Assembly: GCF_000350225.1 (NCBI RefSeq)
Contig: NW_005179211.1
Location: forward strand, 1-64,000
Reading direction: 5' to 3'
Length of the DNA: 64,000 nucleotides
Origin: Chondrus crispus
Taxonomy: Eukaryota > Rhodophyta > Florideophyceae > Gigartinales > Gigartinaceae
The position numbers were made by a program, and so were the translations under genes. The notes beneath the pieces are model-generated. The model made no database searches. It was not told the DNA's origin and saw nothing but the letters and a program-made list of their open reading frames with translations. Positions 32,056 to 43,347 of this stretch are shown piece by piece. Each line of letters begins with the position of its first letter. Positions within the stretch are counted from its first letter, which is position 1.

Positions 32056-35000
32056 CCTTTGGGCTTAATTAAAAGCCGGCGACCGGAGTCGCCTCCTTGC
32101 CGTCCAGGGCCTTTCCGTGCCGGGTTAATTTGGCGCGGGGCAGCGGTAGCGCGCGGTTGCCCGCGCGCTCTTGCGGTGGCGGGTTACCGCAACGGGTGAG
32201 GCCTGTGGCCTGCCCCCGGGGTCGCCCGTCGACGTGGGATCTTCCCGGCCGCCTGGTCGGGGGTACCGCTGCGGGTTTTCCCCCGCTCTCCCATGTCGGG
32301 TTGACGCATACCACGGCCCGACGGGCGGGGGACCGCTCTATCGTCGTGACGGGTCATTGCGGGGGCGGGTTCCCGTTCCCCCCGCAACACCCGGTGCGCG
32401 TCCCCACTAGCGGCTTGGGGCGGAACCGGCCTTTTCCTTAGTAATTTTCGCCTGTTTTTTCCTGGCGGTGGGTGGCTTTTCGGCGGTTTGACGAGCTCCG
32501 ATTGGGCGGTCCCCAAAATCCGTCGTATTTGGAACCGCCGCCCGTGCTCTGCAGGCCACACACACCCGTTCCTGGTTCTGCTACCGGTTCGGTCGCGGTT
32601 TACCCTGCTCTTGAGCGGCCGGCGAGGGCTCGCCTTGACAGTATTTCCGCGTCGGTACCCCCCGGTTCGGTCTTGTCTCCCGGGTGCTAACCCGGGCTCG
32701 GCAGAGGGCTGCCATTTTATCCACCCCAAGTGGAGTGAGACGTAGCCCGCCCGAGGGTTTCCTTGGACATCGCCGCGTCGGGTCGCCCCGCCGGCGGGTC
32801 CATTCCATCCGCGCCGGGTCTGTCCGGTGCGGTTTTAGCGGTGGCGCGCGGTTGCCCGCGTGCGCCAGAAGCGGTCGATGAAGGGTTTCGGGAGGCCTTC
32901 GGCGGGTTCCCAGGTATCGTCCGCTGGGGTAAAACCATACCAGCGGACCTTGTACTGGTTGCCGCTGCGGGTCTCCCGGTGGGCAACCAAGTGGTCAACC
33001 ACGTACTGCGCTGGCGGTTCGGGTGTTCCCGCCGGCGGGTCCGTTGTCGGTGCGGCCACAGTGGGGTCGTGGGGTCCCCGCGGCATCTTGGTTACCCGTT
33101 CGATGCTCACGCGGTTCGAGACCCCGTCTTGGTCGACGACCACTGTGGCCTCCGTGGCGGATCGGACCCGAAACGGGCCTTACGTTTTCGGTGAGAGCTT
33201 GACGGAGGGTCCTCCTCCGTCGCTCGGTAGGTCTCCCCGTTCGGTGCTCTTCAACGGCCGCGGTGGACGGTCCACGTAGACAAAGTCTCCCACCGCGATG
33301 ACCGGGCGGAAGCGCACCTTCTTATCGAAGTCGGTTTTGTACCGCCTCTGCCCCGCGGTTAGTTTCACCCGCGTGCGCTCGAGGGCATCCCGGAGCTTCC
33401 GCAACGTCGCTCGCTTTTACTGTACCGGGGTCCGCGGGTCTTCCGTGTGGCATCCGGCGTCCTGCGGTACAGTACCGGGCAGTGCCAATCCGGACGGTGG
33501 TCGCGTCAGCACCAGGTCGAACGGGGTTGTCTCCGTCGACCAGTGGACCTGCGTGTTATACGCGAAGGTCAGGGGCTGGATGTACTCGTCCCAGTCCCTC
33601 TGATGCTCCTCGACATAGTGTCGGAGGCGCTGCACCAGGGTGCGGTTGAACCGTTCGGTTTGCCCATTTGTCTGGGGGTGATAGGCGGTAGTCAGGTAGT
33701 GCCTCACCCCCAGCAAGGCGCACACCGCGTCGAAGAACTTGGCGGCAAATTGTGGTCCGTTATCGGTTAGCACGTAACGAGGTGCGCCGTATACGTAGAC
33801 CCAATTGTCCAGGAAGGCGTTTGCCACAACCGACGCGGTGGTTGTCCGTAACGGGATGCTGCGCGTCAGCTTCGTAAACCGGTCGGTCATGACGAGCACG
33901 TGGCGATTCCCGTGCGCTGTCTTCGGTAAAGGACCAAGCAGGTCCATGGCGACGAAATCCAGCGGCCCTGCCGCTGGGAATAGCTTGAGGTCCTTTTGAT
34001 GCCGCACCAGGATTCCCCGGGTGGCGACGCACGAGGCGCAATTCCGTACGGTACTGAAGGCGTCGTTGGCCATATGAGGCCAATAATATTCCCGCCGGAG
34101 GGTATAATACATCCTCGTACCGCCCGGGTGTCCTGCCAGGCGGGGATGATGGGCGAGGTACAATATGTTCGCCCTGAGCCGCTTCTGTACAACCCGCTGC
34201 AGGGTCCCATCGAGGGGGGACTTGCGGACGACGAACCCGTATCGGTCGACGTCGTAACGCGAGTCCGGGTTCCCCACAGTCTCGGCAGCCGCCCTACAGA
34301 AGGGGTCCTCGGCCTGCTCCCGAAGGAACTCTTCCACCGTTATGGATGAGACGTCGCGTTCTTCGGGTATAACCGCAAACGCGTGCTCAGCTCTCCCCGG
34401 GTCGACGGGGGTCTCCCAGTGTACGGTACCTTGGCGGGGGTTATGCCCCTCTTCTCGCCATTGTACTGCGGAACACGGGACCTCGTCGTCCACCGGTTCG
34501 GAGGTTGCGCCCTCAACTCGGAGGCGTGATACACCATCCGCGAGTTGGTGCTTAATCCCCGGTCGGTACTGTACGTCGTAGTCGTACTCGGCTAGGCGGA
34601 GACGCCAGCGCGCTAGCCGGCCGGAGCTATCCGCCAGGTTGAGGACCCATCGGAGGGCCTCGTGATCCGTACGGAGGTCGAACGTGTTCCCATACAGATA
34701 TGGTCGAAGCGTGAGGATGCTCCACACGACAGCAAGCATTCCTTCTCGGTGGTGGTGTAGTTTTTCTCGGCGTCGGTTAGAGCCCGACTCCAATACCCGA
34801 TCGGTAGGCGGTCACCGCTCGGCTGCTCCTGTAGTAGGGCACAGCCGACCTGGTACGCGCAAGCGTCCGTATCCAGGGTGTATTTCTTTCCGTAACGGGG
34901 TAGAGCGAGGATCGGTGGGGACACGAGGCGCTTCTTGAGCTCCACGAACGCCTCGTATTCCTCATCGGTAAGAACCTCAAACACGAAGGGTTGATTTTTC

Positions 35001-38000
35001 CCCGTCTTCCGGTTTAGCGGAGCGGCTATTTTCGCGAAGCTCTTCACGAACCGACGGTACACGTTGCACATTTCTAAGAAGGATCGAAATTTCGTCTGGT
35101 TCTGGGGAGGTCGAGCGCGCTCGATGGCGACCACGTTGCGGCGCTCGACCTCCAACCTACCTGGTCGGATCACATGCCCCAGGTAGGTGACCGAGGTGTC
35201 GAAGAAGGCGCACTTCGACAGCTTCAGCGACACGCCCGCGTCCCGCAGAAGGCGCAAAACCTCGCGGACGTGCGCGAAGTGTTCCGTTACGGTGTTGGAG
35301 TAGATGATCACATCGTCCAGGTAGACCAGTGCGGTTTCCCATTTTACCCGCGACAGTATAATGTCGACGGCCCGCTGGAAGGTAGCGGGGGCGTTCTTCA
35401 AACCGAACGGCATGCGGAGGAAACGGTACAACCCGCAGTGCGACGCGAACGTCGTCTTGTCGCGGTCCTCCTCGGCGATTTCTACTTGCCAATACCCGCT
35501 GTTGCAATCCAGCGTGGTAAAGACAGTAGCGTCGCCGAGGGAATCGATGCACTCGTCCATCCTCGGCAACGGATAGGAATCCCGAACGGTAACTGCGTTG
35601 AGCTTTCTGTAGTCGACACAGAACCGCATGGTACCGTCCTTTTTAGGGACGAATACCACAGGGCTTGCCCATTCGGCCGTGGCGGGTTCGATTACCCCTG
35701 CCCGGAGCATGCGGTCGATCTCCGTTTTCTCTTTTTCCCGTGCGGTTGGTCCAGCGCGGTAAGGCGCCTGGTAAATCGGGCGAGCACCGGGCTTGAGCTC
35801 AATCCGGTGCTTCGTGGCCCCAATTTTCCCAGGTGGCCGGTCCACATCCCCTTGAATTCGGACAGTACCTCGAGGACATCCGAGCGTACCTCCTCGTCCT
35901 CGGCACCGATGTGGACGTCCTCCTGCCAGGCGTTGGGGTCCCCCGCAGGGGCGGCGGTGTCTTCGGGTTTATCCGTTCCAACCGCCCCGAGGGTTTTCTT
36001 GGGCGGCGGGGCTTGTTCAGCCCCGCCCTTATCCATACGGTTGTCGGCGGCTTCTTCCGCGCCATCCTTTGCAGTTGAGAGGTTGGAATTAAATATCCCG
36101 CCCCCTTCCTTAGCTTCGGCCGCTTCCGCGGCCGAGTCGCCAAGTGTCAGGATGTGAGTGGGCGACGGAAGAGCCAGTCCGACTACGGTATGCTTCGGGA
36201 TGTGAACCGAGCGGTGCCCAAAATTGCTGAGCATTACCGAGAACGGTTTTTCGGGGGCAACACCCATGACCCCCTGTGCCATGAGGGTCAAATTCTTGTG
36301 CGCGGTTTTTGGGTAGTTCTGTAAAAAACATAGCCCCCCCACCGGCGTGGCGACCCTCACCATGGCCTGCGTCATCGGGGGAATTGTCACCCCTCTGACG
36401 AGGCGGATCTTCCGTGACGGTGTGTTGGCGGGGAACGCCACCTGCTTCCGTTCGGGTTTATCCGACGGCGGTAGTTGTTGTGCGGTGCTCCTCGAGGCCA
36501 TCTTGCGGTCGTGCCTCGAGGGGGTTGTTCCGACCAATGCCACGGGTGGCGCGTCGTGGAACACGACCTTCCGTTGCGCTGGGAGGATCGCCTTGACGTG
36601 GCGATCCAGGAAAGTCGTACCGAGGATACAGTCCACGGCGAGGCTCGTGACTACCAGGAACGTGACGCGCGCCACAAACTCACCGATTCGGACGATCAGG
36701 GGGATTTCCCCTAGTGCCTTCATCGCGCGGTTTGACGTGTCGATGAGCGCTGGGCTCCGAACCGGTTTTATCGATGGTCGCCACGACTCGGCGACACACC
36801 GTAAATGGATGAGGTTCGGGCCGGCTCCTGAGTCAAGCCCTGGCGTGATGGCGACCATCAACGCCTGCTTCTGACCAACCGTCGCGGAGATCTTGTAATT
36901 CTGCTTCTTGAAGAAGCAGATGGCCTGCACTTCCGTTCGGATACCCGGCTGCGCTTCCACTGGCGCAGCCGGATCGGGGGTGCCTAAGCTTCTGAGGCTG
37001 GGCACGGGGAGAGACGTCGTCGCCTCTACGCGTCCTCCCCGGCTTCCCCCGTCAGCAGCAAGTCCTTGCGGGTTTCATCCGCGGCTTGCGCCACGTGGTC
37101 TTCGGCATGGTCGGGGTGCGGTTCTTCGACCACGTTGACGCCCGCGGGGGCCGTTTGACGCTGGTTTCGCCAAGCAGACGGCCCCTGGCGGTTGAACGGG
37201 GATCCCGGGCGGAGGCCTTGCCGAATGCGTAGCTTCTGGTAGTTGGCCTCTCGTGCCTCCAGAAGCTTGGCCCGCAGGCTCGCATCGGCAACGACGGGGC
37301 ACTTCTCTTGTCGGTGCGTGGTGTCAAGGCAGAACCGGCACGGTGGCGGTCCGGTAAATCTCCCGCCGGAGAACCGGACGCGTGGATCCTGCCCTTGCCT
37401 CCCGTGCGGTCTTGTGCGCACGTCGCCAGGGTTGGCGGGTGGAACTGGGGCGTTCGCCGTCGAGGCTGCCGGCGACGGATAATAACTCGTCGGTGGCGAG
37501 CTCATCGAGGTCGGCGTGGCGGTTTGGTTCGTCACGGGCAGGATTGCTTCTTCAGCAAATCCCCCGGCCGTCGGGATGTCGGATGCCGACTCAACTGACA
37601 GCACGGGCCTCGTCCTTGCGGTGCAGTCGAATTTTCTAGCCGCTCCGGACGGCTCTCGGTGAGCCATGGCTGACATCCCTTGTCGACGGGAAGCCCGATT
37701 GGTTTCCCCGATCGCTTGCGCATAGCGAGCGACGGATTGGTAATCCACATCTGGGTGCGTGGCGAGGTAATTACGGACCTGCGCGCACGTGGCGGGCAGT
37801 AACCCCTCGACGAACAGGGACTTCAACCGCCTGTCGTAGAATACCATACCGCAGCGGAGTGCCTTGTCCCAGAGGTGGTAACTGTAGACCTCCTCCGTCA
37901 TGTTTGAACTTTGACGGAAGGAGGTCACATCCCCAACCGCTTCGGAAATTACCTCGTCGGTAGCATAGGTGCGCAACAGAAAGTTGACCACCTGTGGGTA

Positions 38001-39603
38001 TGTCCGGAGCAGCTCGCGCCGCTCCACGTCAACCCCCATGGTGTTCCCATTGAGACGGGACTGGAGTAAGGCGTGAGCCTGCCCGGTCAGGTAGAATTGG
38101 AAGCACCATACGGCGGCTTCTTCGGTAATCCCGTTGTGGTCGCACGCCATCTTGAGGCGTGCGAGGAATCCCAATACCGCAATCGGATCTTGACCGCTGA
38201 ACGTGTGGGACCTCATCTGCACGTCCAGTTTTTTCCGGTAACGGTTAATGTACCGCGCTACTGTGGAGTCGTAGCGCGAGCTACGCCGTTCCAGGCGGTA
38301 GGTCTTGTAGTTGACGGCCTTGGTAAACAGGTCATTGAGGGGCCTGATTACCGTGGGCCGTCGCTCGTCGCTCTTCAGGGCAGCCCGGCGGTGTCTGCTC
38401 GAGCGACGACGCTCCTCATCCGACTCGGTGTGGTAGTCTTCCGAGTCGGACGGGTCGTGCCGGTGCCAGTCTCGGCTTCTATCGCGGCGTGCCCTGTGGC
38501 CCCGCCTGCGAGAGTCTTCCGAACCGGATGGGTCATCATCGGAGGGGTATCCTCCCCCTCCGGCATCGCGGTATCGCCCGTGGCGTGCCTCGCAGTGGTC
38601 GCGGTATTGCCAGCGGCGTCCTTCGCGGTCTTCATCTGTCCTGTGACGGGGGTCTTCTGCGTCGAAATACCGGGTGTATTCCGCTTCGGTCCTGTGCGTG
38701 CCGGTTGCACGTCTTCTGCTCAACCGGTACGGGTCCCGATTCTCTGTCTCGGGGAGCCCCAGGCGGTTGTCTGTCCCGCGGGGGTCACCCGTACCGGCGA
38801 GTATGGGGAGGACATTTTCTGTGGTCCTCCCTGTAGCACCGTGAACGGTTGGGAGATAGATGGCTCTGCCCTCCGGGTGAGGGTCCATCTTATCCATCCC
38901 GGGTACGGCGCCGATCGGATCAGCGATATTAAAGCTTGAGCCCGGAACGGTTTCACGGCGCGGCGCCGGCGGCGGTACCGCGCCTCCCGTTTCGGTAAAT
39001 GTCGTGGCCAGATGGATGGCCACGGCGGAGATAGTAGCTCCCTTTAGAGCCAATGCGGTCGGAGATTCGTCCTCCTCCGCGGCGAGCGCTGCCACTACCT
39101 CGTCGCGTACGAGGGGGGCTATCTTCTCGTCCAGCAGGGCGCGGAGCGCGGTGTCCGCATGCACCGCCACCAGTCTTGGCGCCGTTCGGTCGAGGCAAAC
39201 CTGGACGACCTGAGGTAATTCCTCAGCGAGGAAATCCTCCATCCAGGTTTGTAGTCGCCGGAGTAACGCGTCGCACAGTACTTGTACGCGGTTTCCCCCA
39301 CCAGCCGGTAGCCCGGCGGTGGTGTCCGAAACGGAAGGGGTCTTCTGGCTCTTGGTAGACGGCGGGCGTAGCAAAGCTTCCGGATTGTCAATCCGGGGGC
39401 GCTGTGCGCCTCTGCCACTGCGGGTACTTGCTCGCCCGGAGACGGTATCTTCTCCGGCGGAATCCGCACGGTTCATCGTCGATGATCACTGGCGATCGAC
39501 GCGGTGATTTTCGACCTCTTTCAATCCGATCCGTAATTGCTCGCGCTGGCGATCCAGTGCGGGCTCAACCTCCGTAGTTATACCCTCCACAAGAGTACCA
39601 AAA

Positions 39604-40184
39604 TGTGGTATAACTACCCACGTCCCGACCACTCGGAAACGAGGGGGGATTAGTGTGAGGGAGCGCGCGACGCGGAGTACCCACGCGAGCGCGGACCGAT
39701 CGGAAGAACTCGTAAAGAGGGAAGGCACACGTGGCCGGTGACGCGCAGCTGAGTGGAGGTGCTATAACCACACAGACGGTCACGGGTTAGAAGCCTGAGA
39801 CTTAGAGGTAAAACTGGACGGAGTTAGCCAAAAGCCGTAAAGGGAAGGGAGGCGAGTCTGCCCCCCGTTTACTGGAACAGAGCAGGTGGCCCCGGTCTTA
39901 ACCCCTAAGTGGGGCGCCGCCAGGACACCTGTCCCACTACAGTAGCTGTTACTTACTGTATACCAGCTACTGTGCTAAATTGGCTAATTTGTGCCATTAA
40001 TTACTAATTACTAATTACTTACCGTTCGGATCCTACACGTGTAACCAGCGGCGTACTACTGTACTCCGCATCGGCCGTGTCCTGTAAATATAACTCCTTA
40101 CAGTTCTTCTCGCGCTTACAGCCCATCGTACTGTATCCCGGGGCGGCAGCGGTGGTGCGGTTGCCTTCGCGCCGTTGTACTACA
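39604..40184 (-). repeat. 5' LTR of the gypsy element
   Basis: 581 bases, partner of 30271-30848. Followed on the plus side by AACAC. On the minus strand the LTR ends in ACCACA and is followed within four bases by TGGTACTCTTG, a possible primer-binding site. Confidence 0.95.
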
Positions 40185-40189
40185 AACAC

Positions 40190-40815
40190 CCCAACCTTCC
40201 CCGTGACGGCGCCCACACCCACCTGCTCCCTGACGGCGCCCACATCCACCTCCCCCGATGGCAGTGACACCCCCCTCCCCTGACGACGTCCACATCCATC
40301 TCCCCTGACGACGAATACACCCACTTCCCCTGACGGCGGCGACATCCACCTCCCCTCACAACGACCACGCCCACCTCCCCCGACGGCCGCGTCACAACCC
40401 TCCCCTGACGGCGGCCACATCTATCTCCCCCGACGGCAGCAGCACTCCCTCCCCTGACGGCTATCACAACTACCTCTCCACACGGCGTTGGCACTCACCT
40501 CCCCTCACAGAGACGACAATACCCTTCCTCGACGGCGACAACATCCACTTTTCCCGACGGCGGCCGCACTTGCCTCCCCTGACAGCGTCCACATCCACCT
40601 CCCCTGACGGCGACTACACCTGCTTCCCCTGACAGCCGCACATCCACCTTCCCTCACAACGACAACACCCACCTCCCCCGACGGCGGCGACACTCCCCTC
40701 CCCTAACGGCGGCCACATCCGCCTTCCTCGACGGCGACCACCCCTACCTCCTCCATCAGCAACCAAACCTACCTCTGCCTCCCCCAACAGCAACCACACC
40801 TACCTCTCCCGACAG
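40190..40815 (+). repeat. about 30-bp Pro/Thr-coding minisatellite
   Basis: Some twenty degenerate units built on CTCCCCTGACGGCG followed by CCACATCCACC. The same kind of sequence occurs just left of the LTR element (30210-30270, CCCCTGACGACAGC), so the LTR element landed inside this array. Read on the plus strand it gives Pro/Thr/Ser/Asp-rich protein. The minus-strand GEVGV-type ORFs are shadows. Confidence 0.7.
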
Positions 40816-42140
40816 CTCGCCACGGTTTGCCAACCCCCCTCCGCTTCATCATTCCGATCTCGCTCTGGCCGTCATGCAAGCGATAACGCCCACCGATGCA
40901 CAAGCCGCTTTACATATTTTGGCGGATGCGGCCATTGGCCGCGAAGCGGCTCTCACGCAGTATCCTGCGAGCCACAAGCGGACACTGACGAGGAGAATGA
41001 TTCAGAAAGCCCCATTCTGGAGACATTTTATGATAACGGAGGAGGCACTGTCATTGTTCAGTTAACAAACTTTACCATCAAGGAGTTTATTCAGCTCTAC
41101 GGAAAAGTCCGCACCTTCCTGGCCAATAATTACAACGTTGGACGTGGGCAACGATCTCAGTACACACCAAAGGACGCCCTTTTCATGGTCCTAGCTACTC
41201 TCAAACATGGAGGACAGTGGGATTATCTCGGCCACACGTTCAAGATGAAGGGTGCGACGTTCGAGCGACTGGTTACACGCTTCATTTTGATGATCTCTAC
41301 AAGATTCTACGAACCGTTTGTACTGGAAAAGACGGAACGGTGGCCCATGGAGCGACTGCTGGACGAAAGGAGGAAATTCAAGCACTTCAAGTTTGCTCGA
41401 TACGCACCAGATGTTACCTTCCAACAAGCTAACCGACCGAGCGGCAACATTCAAGAAGGAAAAAATATTTTAGCGGCAAGCGCAAATTATACGGATTTAA
41501 GGTGACAGTTTCTGTCTTGCCCAACGGTTTTGCGGCAGGCTGTAGCGAACATTTCGCAGGTTCAGTTTCTGATATCGACATTATGGTGCACATGAAGCCG
41601 TTTCACGACATGGCGTTGGCAAAGACGGAGGACGAGAAGGAGGTCACAGATATTGGTATTCTTTCAGACAAGTACCCAGATAGCTGGGCTCTACTCGCAG
41701 ATAAGGGCTACCAAGGAGCTGTGGAGTTTGTTCGGGCTATATATCCGCGGAAAAAACCACCTCGTCGGCTTTTATCGGCTGAAGATGACGCCTTCAATGA
41801 GAAGGTTTCAGCAGATCGAATAATTGTCGAGAATTTTTTTGGCCGTGCTTGTGGGTTGTGGGCGGTTTTGTCAGCTAAGTTTAGGTGGGGGGAGAAGCTT
41901 TATGACGCAATATTTCGGCTCTGTGTTGCTCTTAGGAATGCACACATCATGTGCAATCCTTTGCGAAGGGACGATGCTGACACCTATCATAGGTCTCGTA
42001 ATCGGTTGTATTCCATCGGGGATGCCACGGTGAACAAGCGAAAGGGCGTGCAGGAGCGTTATCGACAATGCCGTAGACAGAGACTGGTAATAACGTTCCG
42101 ACGGCAAGCTGTGGATGGGGAGGAAACGGAAGACGAATAA
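40633..42140 (+). pseudogene. DDE_4 (PIF/Harbinger-like) transposase, frameshifted
   Basis: The frame open from about 40633 to 41505 carries LTNFTIKEFIQLYGK, SQYTPKDALFMVLATLKHGG and YAPDVTFQQANRPSGN, with the first catalytic Asp in PDVTF. Around the A-rich run near 41460 the homology moves to another frame, which reads GKRKLYGFKVTVSVLPNGFA, then SDIDIM, LADKGYQG (second Asp) and RIIVENFFGR (Glu). It ends at 42140. So there is a single one-base frame change close to the A run. The upstream start is unclear: the Pro-rich repeat and an N-terminal piece from 30079 (MSSATNADRRNA) may belong to it, now separated by the LTR insertion. The role was DNA cut-and-paste; now probably inactive. Confidence 0.8.
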
Positions 42141-42654
42141 ATTCGGCAGCTGACATCAATCTGATGAAACGTGCAGTGTTTGGGCATTTACCCCATGTTT
42201 GCGTAAGATCCTTGTCTTCTCCATGAAAGGTTGGACCAAATTTTATTTTTTAATCTTTTGTGGTGTCTACAGTAACTGTGGAACTATCCTGATCGTTGGG
42301 CACTTAGTCCATCGTTTTTCAATTACTTCGTATTTGCCAAAGAGACCTCATGTTTTGCAAGATGTTAATGCCGAGGGCAAATACGTTAAAGAAATGGTGT
42401 CCGAACTGACGTTTTTAAGTTTCGATTTAATTTATATATTTTTTTGCAAAAAAACTGGCCTCATATGAGGTCAAATCGCTTGTCGTCTAGACACTAGGGC
42501 TGGCCGCAGTTGAAAAAAAGTGTCCGCATCATCCAGGATAATTGAAATACTGTATGAGTTAATTTTTAAAAACAAGTTTGAAATTATTAAAATGAGCAAT
42601 TGCCCTGTCGCTACAGAACATACAAGATTGCCTCACAAGACTTTGGGGGCAGAA
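42141..42654. other. right flank and terminal repeat of the DDE_4 element
   Basis: Non-coding. Holds the inverted terminal sequence at about 42452-42498. Beyond it lies an AT-rich stretch with no gene. Confidence 0.4.
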
Positions 42655-43015
42655 ATCCTACGCAATCCGCCGGATGCGGAACGTGCGGACAACCCGGCCC
42701 TCGAACCGGTCCGTCACATCCTCTACAAGCGGCGCAATGTTCTTCTGAGGCCGAGTCGGCTTGTCTAAGCTCAAGTCCAGCGGAGGCGTGAACTCGCGCC
42801 CGTCATCCACCCCAGTGTCGTATGCAATCAGCGTTCCCCTATCCGAACGTATGAACCGGTTCTTCTCCGTGTCGAACAGGTTCCTGTTGTTGATCTGCAC
42901 AATCCAGTCCGGCGACGGAGCGATCATGCCGATCACGGTGAGGAACGGATGACGGCAGTTCACTCTGACGAAGAGCGAGGTGGAGTTCCCGGGAAGCGTC
43001 GGTGCCCCGTAAGTA
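42655..43015 (-). pseudogene. 3' fragment copy of the spondin_N gene
   Basis: On the minus strand this is nearly identical to about 54055-54400, the last half of the spondin-domain gene, from APTLPGNSTSL to the stop. Only a few substitutions are seen, for example FIRSDRG for FMRSDRG and RTFRIRR for GTFRIRR. Homology stops exactly at the stop codon on one side and at GCACCGACG on the other. There is no promoter or start. It lies 55 bases from an assembly gap and 170 bases from a Helitron 5' end. A recent partial duplication. Confidence 0.9.
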
Positions 43016-43070
43016 GACGGAAAGCCATTTCGTGCTAAAATGTCTCTTACAGTTGAAAGTAATCAATGTT

Positions 43071-43187
43071 NNNNNNNNNNNNNNNNNNNNNNNNNNNNNN
43101 NNNNNNNNNNNNNNNNNNNNNNNNNNNNNNNNNNNNNNNNNNNNNNNNNNNNNNNNNNNNNNNNNNNNNNNNNNNNNNNNNNNNNNN
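43071..43187. other. assembly gap
   Basis: 117 unresolved bases, just before a TGTCTGTCTGTG repeat. The first bases of a Helitron 5' end are probably hidden in it. Confidence 0.95.
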
Positions 43188-43347
43188 TGTCTGTCTGTGT
43201 GTTTGTGTATGTGTGTTCGTGCGCTCCCGCACGGGTTGCCATTGGCGCACGGGCGACACGTGGCGGACAAGTGGCGGCCACGTTCGGGGCGCGGCCTGGC
43301 CGCAGGCCAGGCCGCCCCGGCTGACAAGTGGCGACACGTGGCTAAAA
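43188..43347 (+). mobile_element. Helitron 5' end fragment
   Basis: Matches the 5' ends at 43348 and 45028: TGTCTGTCTGTGTG, then GTGCGCTCCCGC, GTTGCCATTGGCGCACGG, GACAAGTGGCGGCCACG and a hairpin built on GGCCTGG and CCAGGCC. It is cut by the next Helitron after 160 bases. No separate 3' end is found, so it is truncated, or its remainder lies after the later insertions. Confidence 0.65.

Larger units (their letters stand above)
30271..40184 (-). mobile_element. Ty3/gypsy chromovirus-type LTR retrotransposon
   Basis: A 9.9-kb element with LTRs of about 580 bases at each end (TG...CA, minus orientation) and a 5-base target duplication AACAC (30266-30270, 40185-40189). Reading on the minus strand: a gag-like protein with a CCHC-type knuckle near its end (about 37.0-39.5 kb), retropepsin with DSGA (about 36.8 kb), reverse transcriptase with YLDD (about 34.9-35.8 kb), and RNase H (about 34.4-34.8 kb). 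Next come integrase with HHCC and DDE residues (about 33.4-34.3 kb) and a chromodomain (about 32.8-33.1 kb). A polypurine tract (minus strand, 30849-30861) precedes the 3' LTR. Then about 2 kb without recognisable genes. The LTRs differ by roughly 3 percent by eye, so insertion was moderately recent. Structure looks whole; pol lies in about three overlapping frames, so about two breaks or family-type recoding. Confidence 0.93.
29593..42498 (+). mobile_element. DDE_4 transposon split by an LTR element
   Basis: The left end (CTTGTCTAGGTGACAAGTGA then CCTCATATGAGG at 29616) and the right end (CCTCATATGAGG at 42458 then GTCGTCTAGACACTAG) form an imperfect inverted repeat of the same type as the piggyBac relic to the left. 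Removing the LTR insertion (30271-40184 plus one AACAC) leaves about 3 kb, a normal size for a DDE transposon. The interior has a short N-terminal frame (from 30079), a Pro-rich minisatellite and a DDE_4 transposase. Pairing of these two ends is my inference; alternative pairings with the 26775 end are possible. Confidence 0.5.

Noticed and set aside
40019-40799. Minus-strand Gly/Arg-rich frames of 60 to 133 codons
   Set aside because: They are shadows of the 30-bp minisatellite and the LTR.
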